A stretch of 44,803 bases of DNA, from assembly GCF_000239815.1 (NCBI RefSeq), contig NZ_CAFK01000011.1, forward strand, positions 1 to 44,803. Reading direction: 5' to 3'. The DNA comes from Bradyrhizobium sp. STM 3843. Its GTDB lineage: Bacteria > Pseudomonadota > Alphaproteobacteria > Rhizobiales > Xanthobacteraceae. Below, one piece after another: positions 8,040-17,340 of the stretch. Each line of letters starts with the position of its first letter. Within the stretch, counting starts at the first letter, position 1. The notes under the pieces are model-generated. The model saw only the letters and a list, made by a program, of their open reading frames with translations. It searched no databases and was not told the DNA's origin. The translations under genes were made by a program, and so were the position numbers.

Positions 8040-9505
8040 CGGACCGGCGTGAAGCGTCCCGCCGCCTGCTCGATCACCTCACCAAGCGAGAACAGCGTCT
8101 CCTCATCGAACGGGCGGCCGATCAGCTGCAGGCCGAGCGGCAGACCCTGGCTGTCCTTGCCCGCGGGCACCGCGATGCCGGGCAGACCGGCCATGTTCAC
8201 GGTCACCGTGAAGATGTCGTTGAGATACATCTCGATCGGATCGGCGCCGCCCTTCTCGCCGATGCCGAAGGCGGCGGACGGCGTCGCGGGGGTGAGGATC
8301 GCATGGATGCCCTTGGCGAAGCAGTCCTCGAAATCCTTCTTGATGAGGGTGCGGACCTTCTGCGCACGCAGATAATAAGCGTCGTAATAGCCGGCCGACA
8401 GCACATAGGTGCCGATCATGACGCGGCGGCGTACCTCGGCCCCAAAACCTTCGGCGCGGGTGTTCTCGTACAATTCTCCGATCGAGCGCCCGGGCACGCG
8501 CAAGCCATAGCGCACGCCGTCGTAGCGCGCGAGGTTGGACGAAGCCTCCGCCGGCGCCACGATGTAATAGGCCGGCAGCGCGTATTTGGTGTGCGGCAGC
8601 GACACCTCGACCAGCTCGGCGCCAGCCGCTTTCAGCCAGGCCGCGCCCGCTTCCCACAGCTTCTCGATCTCGGCCGGCATGCCGTCGAGGCGATACTCTT
8701 TGGGGATGCCGATCTTCATGCCCTTCACGGATCTGCCGATCGCGGCCTCGTAGTCCGGCACCTCACGATCGACCGAGGTGGTGTCCTTCGGATCGTGGCC
8801 GGCCATTGAGCGCAACAGGATCGCGGCATCGCGGGTCGAGCGCGCGATCGGCCCGGCCTGGTCGAGCGACGATGCGAAGGCGACGATGCCCCAGCGCGAG
8901 CAGCGGCCATAGGTCGGCTTGATGCCGACGGTCGCGGTGAAGGCCGCCGGCTGACGGATCGAGCCGCCGGTATCGGTCGCGGTCGCGCCCATGCAGAGCA
9001 GCGCCGCCACCGCGGATGCCGAGCCACCGGAGGAGCCACCGGGCACCAGCGTGGTGTTCGATCCTTCCCGCCGCCAGGGATTGCCGACCGGGCCAAAGCA
9101 GGAGGTCTCGTTCGACGAGCCCATCGCGAACTCGTCATTGTTGAGCTTGCCGAGCATCACCGCACCGTCGCGCCAGAGCTGCGAGGTGATGGTCGATTCA
9201 TAGGTCGGCACGAAATTGCCGAGGATCTTCGAGCAGGCGGTGGTGCGCACGCCGTTGGTCGCGAACAGATCCTTGATCCCGAGCGGGATGCCGGCGAGCG
9301 GGCCGCCCTCACCTTTCGCGATCTTGGCGTCGGCCTCTTGCGCCATCGCGCGCGCCGCATCCGGCGTCTCCAGCACGAAGGCGTTGAGCACGCGCGCGTC
9401 CTCCATCGCCTTCAGATGGGCGTCGGTGAGCTCGAGCGAGGTGAAAGTCTTGGCCGCGAGACCCTTGCGGGCCTCGGCGAGCGTCTGCGAAGTCAAATCG
9501 GTCAT
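8030..9505 (-). CDS. gatA: Asp-tRNA(Asn)/Glu-tRNA(Gln) amidotransferase subunit A
   Basis: A 491-residue GatA of the amidase-signature family. It hydrolyses glutamine and channels ammonia to GatB. The Ser-cisSer-Lys triad is visible: Lys in [10 protein letters not shown], the cis-Ser in the [14 protein letters not shown] stretch, and the nucleophile in [20 protein letters not shown] and [11 protein letters not shown] are also typical. Its start ATG overlaps the stop of the 76-residue gene by four bases, which shows tight coupling within the operon. Confidence 0.98.
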   Translation of the reverse strand: MTDLTSQTLAEARKGLAAKTFTSLELTDAHLKAMEDARVLNAFVLETPDAARAMAQEADAKIAKGEGGPLAGIPLGIKDLFATNGVRTTACSKILGNFVPTYESTITSQLWRDGAVMLGKLNNDEFAMGSSNETSCFGPVGNPWRREGSNTTLVPGGSSGGSASAVAALLCMGATATDTGGSIRQPAAFTATVGIKPTYGRCSRWGIVAFASSLDQAGPIARSTRDAAILLRSMAGHDPKDTTSVDREVPDYEAAIGRSVKGMKIGIPKEYRLDGMPAEIEKLWEAGAAWLKAAGAELVEVSLPHTKYALPAYYIVAPAEASSNLARYDGVRYGLRVPGRSIGELYENTRAEGFGAEVRRRVMIGTYVLSAGYYDAYYLRAQKVRTLIKKDFEDCFAKGIHAILTPATPSAAFGIGEKGGADPIEMYLNDIFTVTVNMAGLPGIAVPAGKDSQGLPLGLQLIGRPFDEETLFSLGEVIEQAAGRFTPVRWW

Positions 9506-9732
9506 TTATTGATCGGGCTGCAGAAGAATGGAGAAAGCGTCTTGTCGTTGGCAGGATCGTCCTGCTTCGCGCGTGCCTCGGCATTGACCTCAGCGTTGGC
9601 CTGGGCCTGAAGCGCATCGAGCACGGCATCGACCGCCTTGTCGGGATCGGCGGCCTTGCCCTGCCGCTCCATCGCGTCGAGGTAATTCATATAGGCCTGG
9701 TAGGCCTTTTCGTCGTCGCAGAGCAGACACAT
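9502..9732 (-). CDS. Small Cys-containing protein between gatC and gatA
   Basis: 76 residues. The N-terminus [26 protein letters not shown] holds a CxxC and a predicted helix; the middle is charged and Ala-rich; the end [10 protein letters not shown] gives a third Cys. It overlaps the start of gatA by ATGA. The conserved-looking ends with Cys suggest a small metal-binding or redox-active protein, but no family is recognised. It is 45 bases downstream of gatC and clearly part of the same operon. I recall similar proteins in Bradyrhizobium at this place. Confidence 0.85.
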   Translation of the reverse strand: MCLLCDDEKAYQAYMNYLDAMERQGKAADPDKAVDAVLDALQAQANAEVNAEARAKQDDPANDKTLSPFFCSPINK

Positions 9733-9777
9733 GGGTTTGACTCGGGTTTGGCTCGTCGGTTCGTTCCGGCGTTGCGG

Positions 9778-10065
9778 CTATTCCACGACTTTCGGCACCA
9801 GAAAGAAATGGTTTTCAGTCGCCGGCGCGTTCTTGACGATGTCGTCGGCGATCTCGCCGTCGGTCACCACGTCCTGCCGCTTCTTCATCTCCATCGGCGT
9901 CACCGAGGTCATCGGCTCGACGCCGTCGATATTGACCTCCGAGAGCTGCTCGACAAACGCCAGCATGGCGTTCAATTCGCCCTGCAGATGCGGAACCTCT
10001 GCTTCGGAAACAGCGATCCGCGCCAGTTGGGCAATACGGCGGACGGTGGCGGCATCGACGGACAT
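9778..10065 (-). CDS. gatC: Asp-tRNA(Asn)/Glu-tRNA(Gln) amidotransferase subunit C
   Basis: A 95-residue GatC, the clamp that stabilises the GatA-GatB contact. It begins [17 protein letters not shown] and contains [26 protein letters not shown], both family hallmarks, and ends with [17 protein letters not shown] sequence (seen as [14 protein letters not shown]). I start it at ATG 10065; an upstream start at 10161 would run through the promoter palindrome. It is the first gene of the gat operon. Confidence 0.97.
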   Translation of the reverse strand: MSVDAATVRRIAQLARIAVSEAEVPHLQGELNAMLAFVEQLSEVNIDGVEPMTSVTPMEMKKRQDVVTDGEIADDIVKNAPATENHFFLVPKVVE

Positions 10066-10087
10066 TATATAAGGGCCTCGAACGGGG

Positions 10088-10130
10088 ATACGAGCCCGCT
10101 CGTATAGCAGAGGCCGCTTTCGCGCTGCAA
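10088..10130 (-). promoter_or_regulatory. Candidate gatC promoter with overlapping palindrome
   Basis: On the minus strand TTGCAG (10125-10130) and TATACG (10101-10106) are spaced by 18 bases and would start transcription just upstream of gatC. A perfect palindrome ATACGAGC-cc-GCTCGTAT (10088-10105) overlaps the -10 box and the expected start point. It could be a repressor operator or, if inside the transcript, a 5' hairpin. Promoter strength and any binding factor are inference. Confidence 0.45.
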
Positions 10131-10187
10131 CCGCGCGGGCCGCGCGCGGCAGCATCAACATCAGGCCGAGAGAGGAGAGGCTGTCCG

Positions 10188-11264
10188 TCAGCCCGCCATA
10201 AGGCGCAACCGCGCCTGCGCATCATGAGCCAATTTGCGCGTCAATTCGGCCGCCGGGAGCTCACGGCCGAGCGGCAGCGCCTGCCCGGCCCAGAGATTGG
10301 TAAAATCGACCTTCCCGAGCTTTTCGGCCGCCGTCTTCAGCGGCCCCAGCGCGGTGGCCGCATGCGGAAAGGCCGGCGCATCCGGCGAAATGGGGCCGAC
10401 CTCGCGCATGACGCGGTTGGCGACGCCACGCGCGAGCCGCCCGGTCATCACATTGGTGATCACGGTCGATTCGTCGCTGGCCTGAGCCAGCGCGGCGCGC
10501 GCCTGTGCACTCACCTTGGACTCCGGACAGCGCAGGAATGCGCTGCCGATCTGCACGCCGGAAGCGCCGAGCGCAAAAGCGGCCGCGATGCCGCGCCCAT
10601 CGGCGATGCCACCGGCCGCGATCACCGGGATCTTCACCGCGTCGACCACTTGCGGGACCAGCGCGAAGGTGCCGACCTGCTCGGCCAGCTTGTCGGTCAG
10701 GAACATGCCGCGATGGCCGCCGGCGTCCGCGCCTTGCGCGATGATGATGTCGGCACCGTTCTGTTCAAGCCACACGGCCTCGCGCACCACCGTCGCCGAC
10801 GCCAGCACCAGCGCGCCGGTGGCCTTGACGCGCTTGAGCAGCGCCGGCTCCGGCAGGCCGAAATGAAAGCTGATGACCTCCGGCTTTAGCTCTTCGACAA
10901 CGGCGCACATCGCGGCATCGAACGGCGCGCGGTTGGCGGCAGTGACCGGCGTGGCCGGGTCGAGCCCGAGTTCCTGGTAATACGGCGTCAGCCGCTGCCT
11001 CCACCCGGCCTCACGGGCCGGATCCGGTTCGACCGCCTCGTGACAGAAGAAGTTCATGTTGATCGGCGCTGCGACGCGCTGGCGGATGATGTTGACCTGC
11101 TCGCGCGCCTTCTCGGCGGTGAGCATCGCGCAAGGCAGCGAGCCGAGCCCGCCGCCTTCGGCGACGGCAATCACCAGTTCGGCGTCCATCACGCCGGCCA
11201 TCGGCGCCAGCACGATCGGATGCTCGGTCTTGAAGAGATCGAGGAGACGGCGGTCAGGCCACAT
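10188..11264 (-). CDS. Nitronate monooxygenase-like flavoprotein (first copy)
   Basis: About 358 residues, a TIM-barrel FMN enzyme of the 2-nitropropane dioxygenase/NMO family. Signatures are [46 protein letters not shown] (catalytic-type His within AGGH), [31 protein letters not shown] and [13 protein letters not shown]. The start [11 protein letters not shown] at 11264 follows GGAGCAGAG; an upstream start at 11381 would overlap the neighbouring NMO gene. It lies 16 bases downstream of the second NMO-like gene in the same operon. True substrates of this group (nitronates or other oxidisable compounds) cannot be read from sequence. Confidence 0.9.
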   Translation of the reverse strand: MWPDRRLLDLFKTEHPIVLAPMAGVMDAELVIAVAEGGGLGSLPCAMLTAEKAREQVNIIRQRVAAPINMNFFCHEAVEPDPAREAGWRQRLTPYYQELGLDPATPVTAANRAPFDAAMCAVVEELKPEVISFHFGLPEPALLKRVKATGALVLASATVVREAVWLEQNGADIIIAQGADAGGHRGMFLTDKLAEQVGTFALVPQVVDAVKIPVIAAGGIADGRGIAAAFALGASGVQIGSAFLRCPESKVSAQARAALAQASDESTVITNVMTGRLARGVANRVMREVGPISPDAPAFPHAATALGPLKTAAEKLGKVDFTNLWAGQALPLGRELPAAELTRKLAHDAQARLRLMAG

Positions 11265-11280
11265 GCTCTGCTCCTTGGTG

Positions 11281-12264
11281 CTACTCGGCTGCGGTGAGCG
11301 AAGAGTTCCGACGCCCTTGCAGGATTTGATTGGTCTCGTCGGCAATGCGTCCGACGATCTCGGCGGCCGGCGGGATATCATGGATCAGGCCGACCGCCTC
11401 GCCTGCGATGATCGCGGCGACATCAAAATTGGCGGAGGCACGTGCGGCCATATAATCGGGCACGATCACGCTCCTTTGTTGTAGCAGGTCGATTTCCCGC
11501 CCCATCCAGCGGCGCGCGTGATCGTTGAGCAGACAACGCCCCGTGAACGGAGCCGGCCAGGTAATGTTGCGCGACAGATCGAAGATCACGCTGCGGATGG
11601 TCTCGCCCGACTTGGCTGCGCAGATCCGTCGCTTGGCCTCATCAGCACCATCGGCCTCCTGGCTGGCATAGAAGCGGGTGCCGAGCAGCACGCCGCTTGC
11701 GCCCAGCATGAGCATCGCCGCAAGGCCGCGGCCGTCGGCAATGCCGCCGGCGGCAACCACCGGCACGCGACCCGCTGCGAGATCGACGATCGCCGGCACG
11801 ATGTTGAGCGTGGTCCGCGATGCGCCGTGGCCGCCGGCCTCGGTCCCTTGCGCGATCAGAATGTCAGCCCCGGCATCGAGTGCCTGGGTTGCCATCGTCT
11901 CGTCCTGGACCTGGCAGATCAGCAGCGCACCGGCCGCCTTGATCGCCGCGGCGAACGGTCCGGGATCGCCGAAGGACAACATGATCGCCCGCGGACGCGC
12001 GGCGATGGCGAGGTCGAGCAGTTCGGGTTGCTTCGCGAGCGACCAGGTGATGAAACCGATGCCGAAGGGCATAGAGAATCCCTTCAGCTTCGCGATCTCC
12101 CGTTCCAGCCAGCTTCGATCACCATAGCCGCCGCCGAGAATGCCGAACCCGCCAGCGCTGCTGACCGCGCGCACCAACCTTGAGCCGGCCACGATGTCCA
12201 TCGGCGCCGACAGGATCGGATGGCGGACTCCAAGCTTCGTGGTCAGCGGTGTCGTCAGCGGCAT
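11281..12264 (-). CDS. Nitronate monooxygenase-like flavoprotein (second copy)
   Basis: About 327 residues, same fold as its downstream neighbour but clearly diverged. It shows HPILSAPMDIVAGSRLVRAVSSAGGFGILGGGYGD, ILIAQGTEAGGHGAS and [36 protein letters not shown] at 12264 has GGAGGAC just upstream. The divergent LysR-type gene, about 100 bp away, is the probable regulator. Two non-identical NMO-like enzymes in tandem suggest a small catabolic or detoxification unit; the substrate is unknown. Confidence 0.9.
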   Translation of the reverse strand: MPLTTPLTTKLGVRHPILSAPMDIVAGSRLVRAVSSAGGFGILGGGYGDRSWLEREIAKLKGFSMPFGIGFITWSLAKQPELLDLAIAARPRAIMLSFGDPGPFAAAIKAAGALLICQVQDETMATQALDAGADILIAQGTEAGGHGASRTTLNIVPAIVDLAAGRVPVVAAGGIADGRGLAAMLMLGASGVLLGTRFYASQEADGADEAKRRICAAKSGETIRSVIFDLSRNITWPAPFTGRCLLNDHARRWMGREIDLLQQRSVIVPDYMAARASANFDVAAIIAGEAVGLIHDIPPAAEIVGRIADETNQILQGRRNSSLTAAE

Positions 12265-12308
12265 GTGCGTCCTCCTGCGCTGGACGCCAAGACTAGGTCG
12301 CGCTAGCA

Positions 12309-12333
12309 TTCTCTGGAAATGAATACTTGAGAA
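12309..12333. promoter_or_regulatory. Possible LysR-type binding site
   Basis: The NMO/LysR divergent promoter holds the short inverted repeat TTCTC-N15-GAGAA. LysR proteins often bind a dyad at about this place relative to a divergent target. The arms are short, so this is only a candidate. Confidence 0.25.
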
Positions 12334-12366
12334 CTCAGACATCACGAAATTGAAACGAACCTGATC

Positions 12367-13257
12367 GTGGAACTCTCCGACCTCGTGACCTTTGCGGCGG
12401 TGGCGCGTACCGGCGGTATCACGCGCGCAGCCGAAGCGCTCAATACCGTGCAGTCCAACGTGACCCAGCGCATCAAGGCGCTGGAGGCCGAGATCGGCAC
12501 GGCGTTATTCGAACGTCACAGCCGCGGCATGACGCTGACGGGCGCCGGCCGCCGCTTGCTGCCCTACGCGCAACGGATGGCCGCATTATCGCGCGAGGCG
12601 CTGCTGGCGGCGCGCGACGATGGCGACGCCAAGGGGCCGCTTGCGATCGGCTCGATGGAGACCACCGCCGCGGTGCGGCTGCCTGCCGTGCTCGCAAGCT
12701 TCCATCGCCGCTTTCCAGCGGTCAGCTTGACGCTACGCACCGCCACCACGGCCGAGCTCGCGACCGCTGTGCTTGAAGGCTCGCTCGACGGTGCCTTCGT
12801 GACCAGCCCGATCGACCATGCCGAGCTGACGGGCATCACCGCTTTCCGCGAGGAATTGGTATTGATCACGGCGCAGCGTTTCGACAGCCTCGCCTCTTTA
12901 CGCGCGGGCACCGCGGAATCCGGACCGACCGCGCTGGTCTTCAGGGTCGGCTGCACCTACCGTCACCGGCTGGAGAACCTGTTCGCGACGCTCGGCTGGC
13001 CATCGGCCGCGCGCTGCGAACTGGGGACGCTCGATGGCATGATCGGCTGCGTCGCGGCCGGGATGGGCGTGGCGCTGCTGCCGCGCACGGTGGTCGAACG
13101 CAGCGAGCTTGCTAGTGAGATCAGCATCCTCGCACTGGAGCCGCAGTTCGCCCGCGTCGAGACGTTGTTTATTCACCGGCGCAGCCTGCATCACCCCAGC
13201 GCGCTGGCGGCGTTCATCTCCAGTCTCGAGAGCGAAGAGAGCGAGATCGCGGCCTGA
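12367..13257 (+). CDS. LysR-family transcriptional regulator
   Basis: 296 residues starting with GTG at 12367. The N-terminal winged helix (LVTFAAVARTGGITRAAEALNTVQSNVTQRIKALEAEIGTALFERHSRGMTLTGAG) is a textbook LysR DNA-binding domain. It is followed by a periplasmic-binding-type effector domain (LAIGSMETTAAVRLPAVLASFHRRFPAVSLTLRT and GCVAAGMGVALLPR). It is transcribed away from the two NMO-like genes and probably controls them. The inducer is unknown. Confidence 0.95.
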   Translation: MELSDLVTFAAVARTGGITRAAEALNTVQSNVTQRIKALEAEIGTALFERHSRGMTLTGAGRRLLPYAQRMAALSREALLAARDDGDAKGPLAIGSMETTAAVRLPAVLASFHRRFPAVSLTLRTATTAELATAVLEGSLDGAFVTSPIDHAELTGITAFREELVLITAQRFDSLASLRAGTAESGPTALVFRVGCTYRHRLENLFATLGWPSAARCELGTLDGMIGCVAAGMGVALLPRTVVERSELASEISILALEPQFARVETLFIHRRSLHHPSALAAFISSLESEESEIAA

Positions 13258-13344
13258 GCTTGACGTATCTCGTGTCCACTGTCCACGTGCATTCCCTGGC
13301 GGGGACTTTGCCTTGCGGGCATGGCGCGTGTTAAGCGCATCGCC

Positions 13345-13830
13345 ATGCCCGCTCCCATTCTCCCCCTCGTCGAAGCCGCAGTGCACTGGCCTGAGCGCGG
13401 CGCGCTGATCGGCCTTGATCTCGGCACCAAGACCATTGGCGTCGCGGTGTCGGATCCGGACCGGAAGCTCGCCACGGGCGTGGAGACGATCCAGCGCAAG
13501 GCCTTCAAGGCCGATGCCGCGCGGCTGCTCGCGCTCGCCACTGAGCGCAAGGCGGTCGGTATCGTGCTGGGCCTGCCGATCAACATGGACGGCAGCGAGG
13601 GACCGCGGGCGCAATCGACCCGCGCCTTCGCCCGCAATCTCGCCGGCCTCACCGATCTGCCGATCGGCCTGTGGGACGAGCGGCTCTCGACCGCAGCGGT
13701 CGAGCGCGAGCTGATCGGCATGGATGTCAGCCGCGCCCGGCGCGCCGAGGTGATCGACACCCATGCGGCGATCTTCATCCTGCAGGGCGCGCTCGACCGG
13801 CTCGCCAAGCTGCGTCAGTCCGGGCAATAG
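13345..13830 (+). CDS. ruvX: Putative pre-16S rRNA nuclease / Holliday junction resolvase family
   Basis: About 161 residues from MPAPILPL, RNase H-like fold of the YqgF/RuvX family. Motifs seen: LIGLDLGTKTIGVAVSDPD (first catalytic Asp), VGIVLGLPINMDGSEGPRA, GLWDERLSTAAVERELI (Asp/Glu) and EVIDTHAAIFILQGALD (last Asp). In E. coli YqgF matures the 5' end of 16S rRNA; a resolvase role was proposed earlier. An ATG eight codons earlier (13321) is possible. It is followed after three bases by the AEC transporter gene, so the two are likely co-transcribed. Confidence 0.93.
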   Translation: MPAPILPLVEAAVHWPERGALIGLDLGTKTIGVAVSDPDRKLATGVETIQRKAFKADAARLLALATERKAVGIVLGLPINMDGSEGPRAQSTRAFARNLAGLTDLPIGLWDERLSTAAVERELIGMDVSRARRAEVIDTHAAIFILQGALDRLAKLRQSGQ

Positions 13831-13833
13831 AAG

Positions 13834-14757
13834 ATGGGCGTGGTGATCGCGGCCCTGCTGCCGGTATTCCTGCTGATCGTGCTCGGGCTGATGCTCAAGC
13901 ACAGCCTGATGCGGCTCGACACGCAATGGCACGGCCTGGAACGGCTGACCTATTATGTCCTGTTTCCGGCGCTCTTGGTGCAGACGCTGGTGAAGGCCGA
14001 TCTCAGCAAGGTCCCGGTCGCAGGCGTCGGCGGCGCGCTGTTCCTCGCTGCGCTGGCGATGTCCCTGCTCTGCCTGGCACTCAGGCCGCTGCTGGCGCGT
14101 CTTTCGATCGACGGTCCTGCCTTCAGCTCGATCTTTCAGGGCGCCACGCGCTGGCAGACCTATGTCGCGCTCGGCGTCTCCAGCAGCCTGTATGGCGCCA
14201 CCGGCCTGGCGCTGGCCTCGGTCGCGATGGTCGCGATCATCCCGATGGTCAACGTCTTCAGCGTTGCCGTGCTCGCCTCCTGCGCCTCATCCGGGAAGCG
14301 CTCGTTTGGCGAGATCGCGGCCAGCGTGCTTCGCAACCCGTTGATCTGGGCCTGCGCGATCGGGCTGCTGCTCAATGTCCTGCACGTCCCGTTGCCGAAG
14401 CTGTGGCATGATGTGGCTGACGCGCTGGCGCAGGCGTCGCTAGCGATCGGCCTGCTCGTCACCGGCGCCGGGCTGCATTTCGAGGGATTGTGGCGCGCCG
14501 GCACCGCGGCGACGGTCGGCGTGGTGCTCAAGCTCGTGGTGATGCCGGCGCTCGCTCTCGCACTTGCAGTCTGGTTCGGACTGTCCGGCCCCAGCCTCGT
14601 CATCGTCGCGGTCGCGTCCGCGGTGCCGACCTCGCCCAGCGCCTATGTGCTGGCCCGGCAGATGGGCGGCGATGCGCCGCTGCTCGCGCAGATCATCACC
14701 CTGCAGACGGCGCTAGCGGCGATCACGATGCCCGTCTTGATCGCACTGGTGAGCTGA
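13834..14757 (+). CDS. AEC-family transporter (auxin efflux carrier-like)
   Basis: 307 residues, about ten membrane segments. It starts with the typical VVIAALLPVFLLIVLGLMLK and carries RLTYYVLFPALLVQTL and a C-terminal half with VIVAVASAVPTSPSAYVLARQMGGD, both characteristic of the AEC/bile-acid-arsenite superfamily. Members move malonate, malate or other anions. The start is three bases after the ruvX stop. The convergent CPBP gene begins at the very next base after its stop (TGA abutting TCA). Confidence 0.93.
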   Translation: MGVVIAALLPVFLLIVLGLMLKHSLMRLDTQWHGLERLTYYVLFPALLVQTLVKADLSKVPVAGVGGALFLAALAMSLLCLALRPLLARLSIDGPAFSSIFQGATRWQTYVALGVSSSLYGATGLALASVAMVAIIPMVNVFSVAVLASCASSGKRSFGEIAASVLRNPLIWACAIGLLLNVLHVPLPKLWHDVADALAQASLAIGLLVTGAGLHFEGLWRAGTAATVGVVLKLVVMPALALALAVWFGLSGPSLVIVAVASAVPTSPSAYVLARQMGGDAPLLAQIITLQTALAAITMPVLIALVS

Positions 14758-15537
14758 TCAGCCGTTTCCGCTCGCGAGCCACATGGTCTGCACGACAGCC
14801 GCGAAATTGTTCAGCCCGTGCAGCACGATCGTCACCAGCGTGGAATGGCTGCGATAGCGCAAATATCCGAACCACAGACCGAGCGCGAAGACTTCGAGGA
14901 AGAAGTACCAGTTGTATTGCATGTGCAGTGCGGTCCAGACCAGCGATGACAGCACGATCGCGCCCGGCACGCCGAGGCCTGTTTCCGACCAGCCGCGATA
15001 GAGGAAGCCGCGGGCGAACAATTCCTCCGAGATCGGCGCGGCAACGCAGAAGGCGATCACGAGCAGCCAGACCGTGCCGTCCCCTTGTGCCGTTTTCAGG
15101 ACGTCGAGCATGAAGCCGGGCGCGACCTCGCGGCCCGTCACACGCGACATCAGGTCCCAGCCAACGACGATCACGACCATGCCGGCCATGCCGATCCAGA
15201 CATAGGTCCAGGAGGTCCAGCGCAGCGCGAGATAGTCGACGAATCGCGTGCGCGTGTGCCGGACCGCCAGATAGACCGCGATCAGCACCGCCGGCAGGCC
15301 CATGATCACCGAGAGCGAGAGCGTGAGCCCCCGGCTCGCAACCTGGATCAACGCGCTGCTGTCGATCGGACCATCATGCAGCATCAGGAAATAACCGACC
15401 ACGGCCACCTGCCCCGCGAACAACGCGACGAAGATCGCGATGCCCCACAGCGCAGTCAGCCAGAAGCCGAGCGTGCGCGGCGGACGGTCAGGATGACCGA
15501 CGATGACGGGCTCATTGGCGGGAGTGAGTGAATCCAT
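14758..15537 (-). CDS. CPBP-family intramembrane metalloprotease
   Basis: About 259 residues with around six to eight membrane segments. The three CPBP (Abi/CAAX-protease-like) motifs are present: EE with R in SEELFARGFLYRG, F/H in LVWTALHMQYN, and HGLNN near the C-terminus. These residues would hold zinc within the membrane. I start it at ATG 15537; a GTG at 15564 would overlap the acyl-CoA dehydrogenase stop codon and is also possible. The physiological substrate of such proteases is generally unknown. Confidence 0.92.
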   Translation of the reverse strand: MDSLTPANEPVIVGHPDRPPRTLGFWLTALWGIAIFVALFAGQVAVVGYFLMLHDGPIDSSALIQVASRGLTLSLSVIMGLPAVLIAVYLAVRHTRTRFVDYLALRWTSWTYVWIGMAGMVVIVVGWDLMSRVTGREVAPGFMLDVLKTAQGDGTVWLLVIAFCVAAPISEELFARGFLYRGWSETGLGVPGAIVLSSLVWTALHMQYNWYFFLEVFALGLWFGYLRYRSHSTLVTIVLHGLNNFAAVVQTMWLASGNG

Positions 15538-15560
15538 GACAGCGCTTTCAGGCGGGTTGA

Positions 15561-17204
15561 TCACGGCAGCGCACGCTCCAGCAGCGCGCGCATGTCGGCG
15601 GGCTTGAGATCGACCGCGCCGTACATGCTGGGATGTGTGACGGCAAGGCGCGTCGCCGCGAACAGTTCGGCATGATCGGGCATGACCTCGTTCAGCGCGG
15701 CGCTGGCCGCGAGCAGCGCGAGCTTCTCCACCGCGAGCCGTGCGATCCGCTCGCTGTCAGGCCGGCGGAAAGCCTGGCCGATAAAGGCGACAGTTTCAGT
15801 GGCGCCCGGAAATCCCTTGGTATCCGCAGCAAGCGACATGAGGATCGCAGACGCAGCTTCAGCTTCCCGCGCGAGCGCCCGTAGCACGTCGAGGCACATC
15901 ACATTGCCCGAGCCTTCCCAGATCGCGTTCACCGGCGACTCCCGGAAATGCCGCGCCAGAATGCCGTCCTCGACATAGCCATTGCCGCCGAGGCACTCCA
16001 TGGCCTCGTACAAAAACGCGGGCGCGCTCTTACACACCCAATATTTGATGGCCGGCGTCAGCAGCCGCATATAGGCCGACTCTTTCGTATCAAGGGGCGC
16101 GCGATCGAAGGCACGGCACAGCCGCATCACCAGCGCGACGCTTGCCTCGACATGCAGCGCCATGTCCGAAAGCACCGACTGCATCAGCGGCTGGTCAGCG
16201 AGATGCTTCTGGAACACGCTGCGATGGCGCGCATGATGCAGCGCATGTGCGAGCCCCGAGCGCATCAGGCCGGCAGAGGAGATCGCGCAATCCTGCCGCG
16301 TCAGCTGCACCATCTGGATGATGGTTCTGATGCCCTTGCCCTCGTCGCCGACACGTTCGGCATAGGCGCCGACGAACTCGACTTCGGACGACGCATTGGA
16401 GCGGTTGCCGAGCTTGTCCTTCAGCCGCTGGAACTGGATCGCATTGACGGAGCCGTCGGGCGCGAAGCGCGGCGTGAAGAAGCACGTCAGGCCTTCATCC
16501 GCCTGCGCCAGCACCAGGAAGGCATCACACATCGGCGCCGACATGAACCATTTGTGCCCGGTGATGCGGTAACCATCGCTCGTGCGCTCGGCGCGCGTCA
16601 TGTTCGAGCGCACGTCGGTGCCGCCCTGCTTCTCTGTCATGCCCATGCCGAGCGTCATGCCGCGCTTGCCCCACCACGGTGCGAAGCTCGGATCGTAGCT
16701 GCGGGTCGCAATCACCGGCATGGTCTTGCTCAGCAAGTCAGGCTGAGACGCGAGCGCGGCGACCGCGGCGCGCGTCATCGTGATCGGGCAGAGATGACCG
16801 CTCTCGACTTGCGAGGCGATATAGAATTTCGCCGCGCGCACCACCTCGGACGGTGCGCCGGCCGGCCGCCCGTCGGCCGTCCAGGTCGAGTTGTGCAGGC
16901 CGGCATGCGCCGACTGCGCCATCATCTCGTGATAGGCCGGATGAAACTCGACGACGTCGCGGCGAAAGCCCTTGGAATCATAGGTCCGCAGCTTCGGCGT
17001 GTTCTCATTGGCGAGCCGGCCACGCTCGGCCATCGCAGCCGAGCCCCAATGACGGCCGAACTCCGACAGCTCCTGCTCGACGCCCCCGCCGCCATTGGCC
17101 TTCACCGCCGCGACCAGCGGCTGGTCGGCCGTATACAGATCGACATCCTCGAACGGCGGCGACTGATTGAAGACCTCGTGGGTCGCGAATGCGGGCTGGG
17201 TCAT
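15561..17204 (-). CDS. AidB-like acyl-CoA dehydrogenase
   Basis: About 547 residues, close to the 541 of E. coli AidB and longer than ordinary acyl-CoA dehydrogenases. Hallmarks are QSPPFEDVDLY at the start, TEKQGGTDVRSNMT, GHKWFMSAPMCDAFLVLAQ, FQRLKDKLGNRSNASSEVEF and ECLGGNGYVEDG (FAD binding). AidB-type proteins bind FAD and DNA and are linked to alkylation response in E. coli; elsewhere they can act on acyl-CoA. The start MTQPAF at 17204 is preferred over one five codons earlier. It is upstream of and nearly contiguous with the CPBP gene. Confidence 0.94.
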   Translation of the reverse strand: MTQPAFATHEVFNQSPPFEDVDLYTADQPLVAAVKANGGGGVEQELSEFGRHWGSAAMAERGRLANENTPKLRTYDSKGFRRDVVEFHPAYHEMMAQSAHAGLHNSTWTADGRPAGAPSEVVRAAKFYIASQVESGHLCPITMTRAAVAALASQPDLLSKTMPVIATRSYDPSFAPWWGKRGMTLGMGMTEKQGGTDVRSNMTRAERTSDGYRITGHKWFMSAPMCDAFLVLAQADEGLTCFFTPRFAPDGSVNAIQFQRLKDKLGNRSNASSEVEFVGAYAERVGDEGKGIRTIIQMVQLTRQDCAISSAGLMRSGLAHALHHARHRSVFQKHLADQPLMQSVLSDMALHVEASVALVMRLCRAFDRAPLDTKESAYMRLLTPAIKYWVCKSAPAFLYEAMECLGGNGYVEDGILARHFRESPVNAIWEGSGNVMCLDVLRALAREAEAASAILMSLAADTKGFPGATETVAFIGQAFRRPDSERIARLAVEKLALLAASAALNEVMPDHAELFAATRLAVTHPSMYGAVDLKPADMRALLERALP

Positions 17205-17270
17205 GGCCGATGTCCTCAACGTAGGGCAATCAAATAGGGACGAAAAAGGTCTCTGACAGTCTCTCTGCGG

Positions 17271-17313
17271 TCATCCTTCGAGACGACCGCCTGCGGCGGT
17301 CTCCTCAGGATGA
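17271..17313. repeat. Intergenic palindromic repeat, nested stems
   Basis: Outer arms TCATCCT (17271-17277) and AGGATGA (17307-17313) enclose an inner hairpin GACCGCC-tgc-GGCGGTC (17285-17301). The form recalls a dispersed Bradyrhizobium intergenic repeat (CATCCTTCGAGACG...). Only one copy of this exact type lies in the window. Confidence 0.65.
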
Positions 17314-17340
17314 GGCTTTCCACGCGGCGAAATCTTAGAC

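Noticed and set aside
15948..17237. 429-codon plus-strand frame opposite the AidB-like gene
   Set aside because: Shadow of a well-supported minus-strand gene; composition is Arg/His-rich.
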